From: Bacteroidetes bacterium GWF2_35_48
GTDB taxonomy: Bacteria; Bacteroidota; Bacteroidia; Bacteroidales; GWF2-35-48
Length of the DNA: 64,000 bases
Assembly (NCBI GenBank): GCA_001769125.1
Contig: MEOG01000064.1
Coordinates: forward strand, 1-64,000
Reading direction: 5' to 3'
Made by a program: the position numbers and the translations under genes. This document shows positions 33,304-43,030 of the stretch, piece after piece. The notes beneath the pieces were generated by a model that did not search any database, was not told the origin of the DNA, and was given only the letters and a program-made list of their open reading frames with translations. Each line of letters starts with the position of its first letter. Positions within the stretch are counted from its first letter, which is position 1.

Positions 33304-34773
33304 ATGAAAATAAATTTAATTCGGTATTGTAAGTATATCCTGAGTGAAAAGGTCTCATTCCTGTATATCACTTATACAATCGTGAAAATGATAAAAAGAT
33401 TATTGCTGTACATTGATTCTTTTATATTATTAAAACGATGTTCCGTTTATTCAATATTGATTTTTCGGTTTTATTTATTACTGGTTTCTTTTTCCTTTTA
33501 TTTGCTGTCTTTATTGCCTAATAGCTGTATGGCACAGGGTGTAGGTATTAATATCAATGGTAATCCTGCCGACAGTTCGGCAGGGCTTGATGTGAACTTT
33601 ACCAACAAAGGCTTACTCGTTCCCCGTATGTCCACATCTGAACGAAATGCTATCAACAATCCAGTCAACAGCTTATTGATATTCAATACTACTACTCAAT
33701 GCTTCGAGGCTTACTACACTTCTGGCTCTGATGCTATCTGGGCAACTGTTGCTTGTATTGGTTGTTTATTACCCGGCTATTTTTCTGCTTTTGCTGCCAA
33801 TAATATTGCAGCAACAGGCTTTTCAGCTAACTGGTCTATTGCAGCAGGCGCCACTGGTTATTTTATTGATGTTTCAACCGATAGTATTTTTTCTGGTTTT
33901 GTTGCAGGTTACAATAACCTCGATGTTGGCAATATAAATACTTTTAATGTATCAAACAGCATAACCTGCGACACCACTTATTACTACCGTGTTCGGGCGT
34001 ATAACCCCTGCGGTACATCAGCAAATTCAACTACTATTTCCGTTACTACGGTATGTACCTTTTTATGTGGCAGCCCGTTCACCGATTCACGCGACGGTCA
34101 GGTTTATAACACTGTGCAGATTGGTTCACAATGCTGGTTGGCGCAGAATCTTAATTATGGTACATATAGTCCGGTACACAGTGGGTCACAGCTTCCCGAT
34201 CAAAAATATTGTACCAATCTTAGCGGGTTAAATGATGCTTCCTGCCCGATGGGTGGTTTATATGAGTGGGATAATATGATGAGCGGGGCTGCAGGTTGTA
34301 ATGGGTTTGGTGCAATACAACCAGGCTGTGCCTCGCCGGTACAGGGCATTTGTCCTGTGGGTTGGCATGTCCCGTCGCATTTTGAGTGGACTTTATTAGA
34401 GAAAAATGTAGGCATTAATCCCAGTGCTTTTACTTATAATGCGAGTCTGTTAGGTGGTGGTGCTTGTCTTGGTACAGATGAAGGCGGTAATCTGAAAGTA
34501 ATATCTGTTTGCGGTACGCTACCCTGTTGGAACAGTCCTAACATCGGCGCAACCAATACCAGTGGGTTCAGTGCACTTCCAGGTGGTAGGGGTAATGCGG
34601 GAGCGTTCTTTGCTGTTGGAGAATACGGTTACTGGTGGTCAGCTACGGATATTAATGAATGGTTTTGCCCATCTTGTGCCTGGTTGCGACAACTGGAATC
34701 TGGTGATGACAAGGTATGCCGGGGCGGTGACTTAAAAATCAGAAGTTATAGCGTTCGTTGCGTTAAAGATTGA
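33304..34773 (+). CDS. FISUMP-domain secreted protein 2 (FN3 + FISUMP)
   Basis: A 489-aa paralogue. The N-terminus is long and has several possible starts; a start at the Met near residue 29 would leave a long hydrophobic segment ending NSCMAQG. It then has GVGININGNPADSSAGLDVNF and ..LLVPRMSTSERNA, one FN3-like domain (SANWSIAAGATGYFIDVS) and the FISUMP domain (RDGQVYNTVQIGSQCWLAQN to SVRCVKD). There is no sorting tail. It follows the first paralogue by 110 nt in the same direction. Confidence 0.83.
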   Translation: MKINLIRYCKYILSEKVSFLYITYTIVKMIKRLLLYIDSFILLKRCSVYSILIFRFYLLLVSFSFYLLSLLPNSCMAQGVGININGNPADSSAGLDVNFTNKGLLVPRMSTSERNAINNPVNSLLIFNTTTQCFEAYYTSGSDAIWATVACIGCLLPGYFSAFAANNIAATGFSANWSIAAGATGYFIDVSTDSIFSGFVAGYNNLDVGNINTFNVSNSITCDTTYYYRVRAYNPCGTSANSTTISVTTVCTFLCGSPFTDSRDGQVYNTVQIGSQCWLAQNLNYGTYSPVHSGSQLPDQKYCTNLSGLNDASCPMGGLYEWDNMMSGAAGCNGFGAIQPGCASPVQGICPVGWHVPSHFEWTLLEKNVGINPSAFTYNASLLGGGACLGTDEGGNLKVISVCGTLPCWNSPNIGATNTSGFSALPGGRGNAGAFFAVGEYGYWWSATDINEWFCPSCAWLRQLESGDDKVCRGGDLKIRSYSVRCVKD

Positions 34774-34836
34774 AATAATTGTAACCTTTTTCTATGATGT
34801 TTTTATACTAATAATTCTAAATAGTTATCAAAATAA

Positions 34837-36369
34837 ATGAATGTTAGATTCCTGCTTATAATTACAGTTGTAACATTAAATATTAGACTTACAACTTTAA
34901 ATTGCCTTGCCCAGGGTATAGGTATCAATACCAGCGGCAATCCTGCTGATAGTTCTGCAATACTGGATGTGAACTTCAATAACAAGGGTATGCTCATTCC
35001 CCGTTTGACCACAACCGAGCGCAATGCTATCAGCAACCCCGCCAATAGTTTATTGATTTTTAATACCACCATACAGTGCTTCCAAGCTTATTATGCAGCA
35101 GGTGCTATCTGGGTGAGTATTTCATGTATAGATAATCAGTTGCCGGGCTCTTTACCTGATTCAGCAGGGTATATTTCAGGCTCAAATTTTATTTGCTGTC
35201 CCTTAAATGGAATTTCTTATTTTGTGCCTCCAATCCAAAATGCCACTGGTTACGTTTGGTTATATTCTGGTACTGGTGTGACTATAAGCAGTTTTACCAA
35301 TCCTGTTCTGCTTAATTTTTCTGCAAGTGCTACTTCCGGTGTTCTTACCGTAATGGGAACAAATACTGCAGGCTTTGGTCCGGTTTCAGCAAGCTATGCA
35401 ATAACCGTAAATCATTTGCCTGCGGCTCCGGAATCAGGAATACATATTCCATCGGACGGGCAAATAATTTGGAACTGGAGTGCTGTTTCGGGAGCTGTCG
35501 GGTATAAATACAATACAAATAATAATTATAATACCGCAATTGACAACGGCGCAAGTATCTCCTGTACACAAACGGGACTACTCTGTAATAATTCATATTC
35601 CTTATATGTATGGGCTTATAACTTATGCGGGCATTCTGCTGCAACTATCCTGTCACAAAGCACAACAGCATCTTGTTGCAGTCCTTTGGTTGATTCGCGT
35701 GACGGTCAAAATTATAATATTGTCAAGATCGGGTCTCAGTGTTGGATGGCGCAGAACTTAAATTATGGCACATTTGTGCCTATTTCCGTTGGAGGGCAAG
35801 ACCCTCCTGGTATCCAAAAATATTGTCAGAGTCAATTCGATGTTGATAATTCAGCTTGCCTTTTTGGTGGTTTATACGAATGGGCTGAAATGTTGAATGG
35901 TTCATCAGGGTGCAATGGTACAGGTGTCCCGCCTGATGATAATTGTTCAATTCCGGTACAGGGTATTTGCCCCGTTGGTTGGCATATACCTTCCCACTAT
36001 GAATGGACCACTTTAGAAAAAAATGCAGGCTCTGATCCGGCAGCTTTCCCTTATGATACAACGACTAACAATTTGTATTTAGGTGTAGATGAAGGAGGGA
36101 ATCTTAAAGAAGCGGGTTTAACACATTGGGTGGATCCGAATCTTGGGGCTACTAACTCAAGCGGGTTTTCTGCCATTCCTGGTAGTATGGGGTCATGGAA
36201 TGGGCAGTTTATCTTAGGGGGTTATGGAAGGAGCGGTTACTGGTGGTCTTCTACAGATTCAGGGACATATTCAGCTTGGCTCAGGTCTATGAATTATGAC
36301 AAGGCAAAAGTAATTCGTAGCAAGATGAGTAAAACTTACGCTTTAAGTGTCAGGTGCGTGAAAAATTAA
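34837..36369 (+). CDS. FISUMP-domain secreted protein 3 (one PKD-like + FN3-like + FISUMP)
   Basis: A 510-aa paralogue: signal peptide ending NCLAQG, the common GIGINTSGNPADSSAILDVNF module, one PKD-like module (FICCPLNGISYFVPPIQNA...YVWLYSGTGVTI), a degenerate FN3-like stretch (GQIIWNWSAVSGAVGYKYNT) and the FISUMP domain ending SVRCVKN. The PKD-like module is absent from the two upstream copies. No sorting tail. Confidence 0.84.
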   Translation: MNVRFLLIITVVTLNIRLTTLNCLAQGIGINTSGNPADSSAILDVNFNNKGMLIPRLTTTERNAISNPANSLLIFNTTIQCFQAYYAAGAIWVSISCIDNQLPGSLPDSAGYISGSNFICCPLNGISYFVPPIQNATGYVWLYSGTGVTISSFTNPVLLNFSASATSGVLTVMGTNTAGFGPVSASYAITVNHLPAAPESGIHIPSDGQIIWNWSAVSGAVGYKYNTNNNYNTAIDNGASISCTQTGLLCNNSYSLYVWAYNLCGHSAATILSQSTTASCCSPLVDSRDGQNYNIVKIGSQCWMAQNLNYGTFVPISVGGQDPPGIQKYCQSQFDVDNSACLFGGLYEWAEMLNGSSGCNGTGVPPDDNCSIPVQGICPVGWHIPSHYEWTTLEKNAGSDPAAFPYDTTTNNLYLGVDEGGNLKEAGLTHWVDPNLGATNSSGFSAIPGSMGSWNGQFILGGYGRSGYWWSSTDSGTYSAWLRSMNYDKAKVIRSKMSKTYALSVRCVKN

Positions 36370-36470
36370 AAAAGAATTTAAAGTGTTTTAATAAATGGAA
36401 ATATTAATGAATAATATCATTTTAAAAAAGTTTTCCTGTAACGTATTAATTAAATTACTACCAAAATAAA

Positions 36471-38330
36471 ATGAAATTAAAATCCTTGCTTTATATAATT
36501 GCTGTAGTAATTTTAAACATTAAACTTATTACTATAAACTGCCAGGCACAGGGAGTAGGGATAAATATTGCCGGTAACCCTGCTGATAGTTCAGCAGGTC
36601 TTGATGTAAGTTCCGTGAACAGGGGGTTGCTTATTCCCCGCCTGACTACCGCACAGCGCAATGCTATTATAAATCCATCAAATAGCTTAATTATATTTAA
36701 TACAACAACTCAATGCTTCGAAACATATTTATCGACTGGTGCCTCTTGGGTTCATATTGCTTGTATTGCTTGCCAGTTACCCGGTTCTTTACCTGGTGCG
36801 GCAGGTGTAATTTCAGGCACAACATATATTTGCAGTCCTCAAAATAGTATTTCTTATTCGGTTCCCTTAGTTACGAATGCTGATAGTTATTTATGGTTAT
36901 TTACCGGTTCAGGTTTTACTATAACAGCCGGTGTGGGCACAAATACAATTACTGCTGATTTTTCTGCATCGGCTACTTCTGGATCATTAATTGTATATGG
37001 CATCAATGCTTGCGGGAATGGTGGTATTTCTTCTATGGGATTTTCAATAATAGTCAATCCGGTTCTTGCTGCTGCTGGTTCGATAAATGGTATGGACTCT
37101 GTTTGCCAGAGTCAGAATGGGGTTGTATATTCCGTGCCTTCCATCGTCAATGCCACAAGTTATTTCTGGTCATATTCAGGTACAGGCGCAACAATTAACG
37201 GTTCAGCCGATTCTGTTACTATTAGTTTTTCTGCAAGTGCAACATCTGGCATTCTCACTGTAAGAGGGATCAATGCCTGCGGCGATAGCGGAATAGTTTC
37301 GGACGACTTTGCGTTAACTATTAATCCTTTGCCTGCTGTCCCGGTTGTTGGTAATGCTACTAATATAACCGAAACGTCTTTTTCCGCTAACTGGGCTTCG
37401 GCTTCAGGTGCTACAACTTATTATCTGGATGCTGCCACTGATAATTTTCCGTCATTTCCATCTTATGTTGTAGGCTTTAACAATCTTGAGCTAGGTAATG
37501 TAACCTCCTTTAGCGTTTCAACTGGCATAACTTGCGGAACAACTTACTACTATCGTGTGAGGGCTTCTAATTCATGCGGAACAAGTATCAATTCAGGAGT
37601 TGTTTCTGTAAACACTGTTGCCTGCTACATCTGTGGAAGCCCTCTAACCGATTCACGCGATGGTCAAATTTATAATACAGTCTTGATCGGCTCCCAATGC
37701 TGGATGGCACAAAATCTAAATTATGGCACCTTTGTTGGAGTTGACGTTGGAGCACAAAACCCTGCAGGTACACAGAAATATTGTCCAAACAGTGGTGGGT
37801 TTAATGACCCGACTTGTCCTTTTGGTGGTTTGTATGAATGGGCAGAGATGATGAATGGTTCTGTTTCCTGTAATGGTGCAGGTGCACCGCCCACTGATAA
37901 ATGTTCTTCTCCGGTTCAGGGAATATGTCCAAATGGATGGCATATACCTTCCCATTATGAATGGACAACATTGGAAAAAAATGTTGGCAGCAATCCTGGT
38001 GCCTTTCCTTATAATATTACCACAACAGATTTTTCATTAGGTACAGATGAAGGCGGAAACCTGAAAGTAACACCCATTTGCGGAACACAACCCTGTTGGA
38101 ACAGTCCTAACACGGGAGCAACCAACTCCAGCGGGTTCACTGCCCTTCCGTCTGGTATCGATGTTGGTGCCGGTTTCGGCGATTACAATATAAGGGGTGA
38201 CTGGTGGTCATCAACAGAGTTCAATACAACAACCGCTTGGTATCGGCGTGTAGATTACGGCAACAGCAAAGTATGGCGAAGTAAATTTACTAAAACATTC
38301 GGACTTGCTGTTAGGTGCATAAAGGACTGA
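36471..38330 (+). CDS. FISUMP-domain secreted protein 4 (two PKD-like + FN3 + FISUMP)
   Basis: A 619-aa paralogue and the longest. After the signal peptide (ending NCQAQG) and the shared N-terminal module there are two PKD-like modules (YICSPQNSISYSVPLVTNAD; VCQSQNGVVYSVPSIVNAT), an FN3 domain (SFSANWASASGATTYYLDA) and the FISUMP domain (RDGQIYNTVLIGSQCWMAQN to AVRCIKD). The four tandem genes thus carry 0, 0, 1 and 2 PKD-like modules, a sign of stepwise domain duplication. Confidence 0.85.
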   Translation: MKLKSLLYIIAVVILNIKLITINCQAQGVGINIAGNPADSSAGLDVSSVNRGLLIPRLTTAQRNAIINPSNSLIIFNTTTQCFETYLSTGASWVHIACIACQLPGSLPGAAGVISGTTYICSPQNSISYSVPLVTNADSYLWLFTGSGFTITAGVGTNTITADFSASATSGSLIVYGINACGNGGISSMGFSIIVNPVLAAAGSINGMDSVCQSQNGVVYSVPSIVNATSYFWSYSGTGATINGSADSVTISFSASATSGILTVRGINACGDSGIVSDDFALTINPLPAVPVVGNATNITETSFSANWASASGATTYYLDAATDNFPSFPSYVVGFNNLELGNVTSFSVSTGITCGTTYYYRVRASNSCGTSINSGVVSVNTVACYICGSPLTDSRDGQIYNTVLIGSQCWMAQNLNYGTFVGVDVGAQNPAGTQKYCPNSGGFNDPTCPFGGLYEWAEMMNGSVSCNGAGAPPTDKCSSPVQGICPNGWHIPSHYEWTTLEKNVGSNPGAFPYNITTTDFSLGTDEGGNLKVTPICGTQPCWNSPNTGATNSSGFTALPSGIDVGAGFGDYNIRGDWWSSTEFNTTTAWYRRVDYGNSKVWRSKFTKTFGLAVRCIKD

Positions 38331-38385
38331 AAAACTTTAAGTAATGCAATATACGATTAGATGAATATATAATTCTGACAAAATA

Positions 38386-41040
38386 ATGAATAAGAAAATT
38401 ATACAGAACATAAAATATAAAGCACAATTTGTTAGGTATAAACCAATGCCCATAATACAAAATGTAATGTGGTACTTGTCATTTTTGGGTCTGTCTAAAC
38501 GGTTTAGTTATTGCTTATTTATTTTTTCATTTATGTTAAATACAGTCAATGTTTTTGCTCAAACTTCTATGTGGAATAACGACAGCTCAAAAACACATAT
38601 TCAATCAGGTACAATTATTGTCATTCCCGGAAATTTGATTAATCTCCATAGTGGTACTTTTAATAATTCAGGGGCAATAAATCTTCACGGTAATTGGTTC
38701 AATAATTCAGGAAATGCAACATTTACCAATTCAAGTCCGGGTACCGTTTTTTTGCTTGGTGATACGCAAATAATCGGAGGCATAAATCCCACTCTGTTTT
38801 ATAACCTAAATCTGCAGGGAACCGGTGTAAAAAAATTGAATATTAACAGCATGGCAGAGGGGAAATTGTCATTAAACGACAGGGAATTAAACACTCAAAA
38901 TTATTCTATGTCTGTGTTATCTGCTGATACGTCTGCTATCATGCGGACGACAGGCTACGTCAGCAGTACTGGCTCGGGTTGCCTTGCACGGGTGACAAAT
39001 ACCTCTCTGCCATATTTATTTCCTGTCGGTTCATCTTTTGGTACATTTCGTTACAGGCCCGTTACAATAACTCCGACATCAGTAAATTTAAATATGTTTT
39101 CAGTAAGAATGGCAAATGTAGATGCTTCTGCCGAGGGTTTTGACTTGGGCGTAACAGACGGGATAGTATCAGATATTAATAATAAATTTTTCCACCGGAT
39201 AAACCGAACGCTTGGTGCCGATGGAGCTAAAATTTGTATTTATTATGATAACGCTACTGATAGTATTTTTTCCGGTTTATCCCACTGGCAAAATACACCA
39301 GATAGGTGGGAGGATGTAGGAACTGTGACCGCAGTTTATAATACATCTCCTGCTTTCAGCAGCTTATCCGTTTCTAACTGGTACGATTTTACCGGAGAGC
39401 CCTTTGCCTTGTATGGTTCTTCCTGCGTGCCATCATCTGTTCCGGTATCCCTTACGGTTAATCCGGCTTCGGGCTGTGTTGGTGAGCCGCATACTTTGCA
39501 GGTGCAAGGTGGTTTATTGGGGACAGGGGCTTCATGGTATTGGTTCGAAGGTGGTTGTGGCGATACGCTACTTGGAATAACTGCAAGCGATTCTATAAGT
39601 ATTTTTCCTGTTGGGACAATAACTTATTTTGTCAGGGCTGAAGGTGCTTGCGGAATAACACCATGTGTCAGCATTTTGGTAAAACCGTCCCCACTTGCGC
39701 CTGTGAGTATTGGTATTTCTGCATCCGATACAATAATATGTAATGGCTCATTGGTTTCCTTTTCTGCCTTGTATGCAAACGGTGGAATGAACCCCTTTTT
39801 TCAGTGGTATCTGAATGGGAATCCTGTAGGTGCAGATAGTTCTGAATATAACCTCACAAATTTAAATAATGACGATACTGTTTACTGCATTCTCATATCT
39901 TCTGCCGAATGTGTAACGGGGAATCCGGCAACCTCCGGCACAATTGTAATGTCAGTAAACCCCACCTACATCATATCAGGCATTGTCGGGATATGCGAGG
40001 GTAATTTTTATAATTTCGGAGATACTATTTTAACTACTGCGGGAATTTATACTCATACATTCGCTTCTGTAAAGGGCTGCGATTCTATTATCACCTTAAC
40101 CCTGAATGTAAATCAGGCCTATGTCATACCAAGCGCAGTTGAGATATGTCAAGGCGACAGCATATTCTTAAACGGTAGTTGGCAACTTACATCTGGCAAC
40201 TATTCCGACTCGTTGCATACAATCTATGGTTGTGATAGCATAATTACTACAAATTTAACTGTTACGCCTGCTTTATTGGTGAGCGTAGTCATTTCTGCAA
40301 CCGACACAATTATTTGTGCAGGGACTAATGATTCAATAATGATTTCAGGGACAAATGGAGGAACCAGTCCTGCATATCAGTGGTTTATTAATGGCTTATT
40401 TGCAGGGTCAGGTAATTTTTTATCACAAAATTCATTTTCTGATAGCGACAGTATATTTTGTATAATGACATCAAGCCTCACATCTTGTGTAACCAACAAC
40501 CCCGCAACATCAAACAATGTTTCTTTAAAAGTAAATCCCATGCCTGTAATTTTTATAAATAAAACAAACGAAAGTTGCTTGGGAGCAAATGATGGTAGTA
40601 TTGATTTATCTGTTTCAGATGGGACACCTCCATATTCTTATATATGGAGTAGTGGTCAAACTATTGAAGACATTAATTCTTTGGTATCTGAGACATATTC
40701 TGTACAGGTAACCGATGGCAATTCGTGTATATCTCAAGGGAGCTGTGAAATTGCCGCAGCTTCGGCAACTTGTATTTATGTGCCTAATATTTTTTCTCCA
40801 AATGGTGATGGGAAAAACGATAAGCTTTATGTTAGAGGTGGAGGTATCAGGTATCTGGAATTTTCAATTTACGACCGATGGGGTAATAAAGTATTTGAAA
40901 CAAATGACCAAAACATAGGTTGGGACGGGTGTTACAAAGACTCACCAATGAATGCCGCTGTTTTTGTATATTATGTAAAAGTGGAAATAATAACTGGCAA
41001 CACAATTGAAGTAAAAGGGAATGTTACCCTTGTACGTTAG
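38386..41040 (+). CDS. Type-B T9SS cargo (CHU_C gliding-associated C-terminal domain)
   Basis: An 884-aa protein. Signal peptide ends VNVFAQT (about residue 58; a start at an internal Met is possible). Then comes a beta-helix-like region (GTFNNSGAINLHGNWFNNSG), several Ig/PKD-like domains with repeated CEGNFYNFGDTILTTAGIYTHTF-like and CQGDSIFLNGSW segments, an SprB-like repeat (DGTPPYSYIWSSGQTIEDI), and a CHU_C/type-B sorting domain (FSPNGDGKNDKLYVRG...IYDRWGNKVFET...VFVYYVKVE). Type-B cargo such as SprB needs a PorP/SprF-like partner, and one is encoded two genes downstream at 43031. Confidence 0.88.
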   Translation: MNKKIIQNIKYKAQFVRYKPMPIIQNVMWYLSFLGLSKRFSYCLFIFSFMLNTVNVFAQTSMWNNDSSKTHIQSGTIIVIPGNLINLHSGTFNNSGAINLHGNWFNNSGNATFTNSSPGTVFLLGDTQIIGGINPTLFYNLNLQGTGVKKLNINSMAEGKLSLNDRELNTQNYSMSVLSADTSAIMRTTGYVSSTGSGCLARVTNTSLPYLFPVGSSFGTFRYRPVTITPTSVNLNMFSVRMANVDASAEGFDLGVTDGIVSDINNKFFHRINRTLGADGAKICIYYDNATDSIFSGLSHWQNTPDRWEDVGTVTAVYNTSPAFSSLSVSNWYDFTGEPFALYGSSCVPSSVPVSLTVNPASGCVGEPHTLQVQGGLLGTGASWYWFEGGCGDTLLGITASDSISIFPVGTITYFVRAEGACGITPCVSILVKPSPLAPVSIGISASDTIICNGSLVSFSALYANGGMNPFFQWYLNGNPVGADSSEYNLTNLNNDDTVYCILISSAECVTGNPATSGTIVMSVNPTYIISGIVGICEGNFYNFGDTILTTAGIYTHTFASVKGCDSIITLTLNVNQAYVIPSAVEICQGDSIFLNGSWQLTSGNYSDSLHTIYGCDSIITTNLTVTPALLVSVVISATDTIICAGTNDSIMISGTNGGTSPAYQWFINGLFAGSGNFLSQNSFSDSDSIFCIMTSSLTSCVTNNPATSNNVSLKVNPMPVIFINKTNESCLGANDGSIDLSVSDGTPPYSYIWSSGQTIEDINSLVSETYSVQVTDGNSCISQGSCEIAAASATCIYVPNIFSPNGDGKNDKLYVRGGGIRYLEFSIYDRWGNKVFETNDQNIGWDGCYKDSPMNAAVFVYYVKVEIITGNTIEVKGNVTLVR

Positions 41041-41139
41041 CATATTCTCACAGGTCTGTAAGCGCTCTTATGTGCTGCAATACCTGTCTGGTTTTTAAAA
41101 GAAAAATTAATATAAATTATAAACCTAAATTGTTTAATT

Positions 41140-43020
41140 ATGAAATCAAAAGTATTATTGACAGTAACATCGGCAAGTATCAAATGTTTCGCAAAGATGC
41201 CAGTTTCGATAAATTTGTTTTGTAAAAAGAAATCATCATTCATTTTATTTTGTTTGTTTCTTTCGTTTAATATGTTTGCATCTTCTGGCGGTCCCGATGC
41301 ATTCGGATATACTTGGAAAGACAGCAATGAACCGGGTGGCCCTGTTTACAACTGGGCTGATATTTCCTTAACAGGCATTCCTGTTTTAGGCTTAGGCGAC
41401 GATAATTATAAGGGCATTTATTCTGCCAATTTTTCTTTTTATTGGTACACTGTAAAAGACATGTGGATTGGTTCAAACGGTTATATTTGCTTTGGTCATG
41501 GTATCAATATTGGGGCAACTTTTCCTTCAATTCCCGATTCCACGGATAATAAGCATAATTTTATTTGCGGTTTATTAGCTGACTTAACCTTTATCGGTGA
41601 TGGGAATCCGGCAAAATGTTATTATCAATCATCAGGCGACTCTGTAATTGTTTCTTATGTGAATGTACCTTTTTATTCTTCAACCTATCCCTATTGGACA
41701 GGCAGTAATACTTTTCAAATAATTGTTTGCAGATCCGACAAGTCTATTACAATAAATTTTCAAAGTACATCTGGTACAACTTTATATACTGATATAAGAA
41801 CAGGTATTGAAAACGTAACAGGAGGCATGGGCTTGCAACCTTTTTATGGTTCATATCCTTCAGCAAATTATACAATAAAATATTATTATCCTCCGGTTCC
41901 TTCTTATTTTATTGTCGATGGAAGTGTCATCTGGAACACAAATCCTGGAAGTAATGGTCTTTTCCTTCCCTACCCGACAAATTTTTCACTGAGTGCAAAT
42001 ATTGCAAATACCGGAAATTTAGATATTTCTCCTCCAATTACTGCAACCGGTAATGTGAAAAATATGGTTGGTATTTCATTTGTTAATACCTCCAAGAATT
42101 TTTCAAATGCAATTTTAATAGATCAGGATAGGACTATTAATTACCCTGATTCGTTCATTCCAAATTCTCCCGGAACTTATCGTTATATAACTACTTTGTC
42201 GGGCATATCTAATGATGGAATTCATTCAAACGACTCATTAGTACAGGAACTTGTCGCTATTGATACCTCGTCAAATATAATGACTCTGAATTTTACCGAT
42301 AATTTTACATCTCAAAGTATTTCTTGGGCAAGCGGAACTGGTGGTCTGGGTGTATACTATATACCCCCTGTTTATCCTGTTAAAATTATTAATACAAGAT
42401 ATTTTATAAAAGAGAACCCTTATGGAGCATCCTTTGCTGCAAAAATTTACGATGATGATGGTGCAGATGGTGCTCCAGGAACTTTGCTCGATTCTATTTT
42501 GGTTTCTGGTTCAGATATATTGATTGGCAGTTATTCAACAATTAATCCCACTCACGATATAATTATAAATAGCGGGGGTGTTTATGTGGCGTGGGAAATG
42601 AATGGACAGGGAATCGCTTTAGCTGTTGATGAAACCCCTCCATTCTCATATAGAACTTTTGAATTTGGCAGTAATATATGGTCAGAATACAGGGATAATG
42701 AAATTCACGATTTTATGATTACTCTTAATATTCAGAAATACCATGACCCGGTAAGTGTACAGGATTTTTCGTATAAAGCACCTGACTGTTTAAATATATA
42801 CCCAAACCCTTGTAACAAGCTGGCTGTTGTAGAATTTTCAAACCCCGGACATTCTAGCTACCTCCTTAAAATTACAGATATGAAAGGAAATATTATTAAT
42901 ATCAAAAATGGTATTACTTCCGAAGAATTTACTATTGACAGAGATTTCATGAGTACGGGTATCTATTTTATTGAGTTAATAGGAGACAAATACTATAAAG
43001 GGAAATTAGTTGTAGAATAA
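41140..43020 (+). CDS. T9SS-secreted protein, type-A sorting domain
   Basis: A 626-aa protein. A signal sequence near residues 30-48 (SFILFCLFLSFNMFA) is followed by a domain starting SSGGPDAFGYTWKDSNEPGG with WIGSNGYICFG, a pattern found in nidogen-like or NHL-linked secreted proteins of Bacteroidota. The middle (about 260-430) is beta-rich and unassigned. The end is a type-A sorting domain (LNIYPNPCNKLAVVEF...YYKGKLVVE). It lies between the type-B cargo and PorP/SprF genes; the latter begins 10 nt after its stop, so all three are likely one operon. Confidence 0.84.
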   Translation: MKSKVLLTVTSASIKCFAKMPVSINLFCKKKSSFILFCLFLSFNMFASSGGPDAFGYTWKDSNEPGGPVYNWADISLTGIPVLGLGDDNYKGIYSANFSFYWYTVKDMWIGSNGYICFGHGINIGATFPSIPDSTDNKHNFICGLLADLTFIGDGNPAKCYYQSSGDSVIVSYVNVPFYSSTYPYWTGSNTFQIIVCRSDKSITINFQSTSGTTLYTDIRTGIENVTGGMGLQPFYGSYPSANYTIKYYYPPVPSYFIVDGSVIWNTNPGSNGLFLPYPTNFSLSANIANTGNLDISPPITATGNVKNMVGISFVNTSKNFSNAILIDQDRTINYPDSFIPNSPGTYRYITTLSGISNDGIHSNDSLVQELVAIDTSSNIMTLNFTDNFTSQSISWASGTGGLGVYYIPPVYPVKIINTRYFIKENPYGASFAAKIYDDDGADGAPGTLLDSILVSGSDILIGSYSTINPTHDIIINSGGVYVAWEMNGQGIALAVDETPPFSYRTFEFGSNIWSEYRDNEIHDFMITLNIQKYHDPVSVQDFSYKAPDCLNIYPNPCNKLAVVEFSNPGHSSYLLKITDMKGNIINIKNGITSEEFTIDRDFMSTGIYFIELIGDKYYKGKLVVE

Positions 43021-43030
43021 ATTAAAAAAT

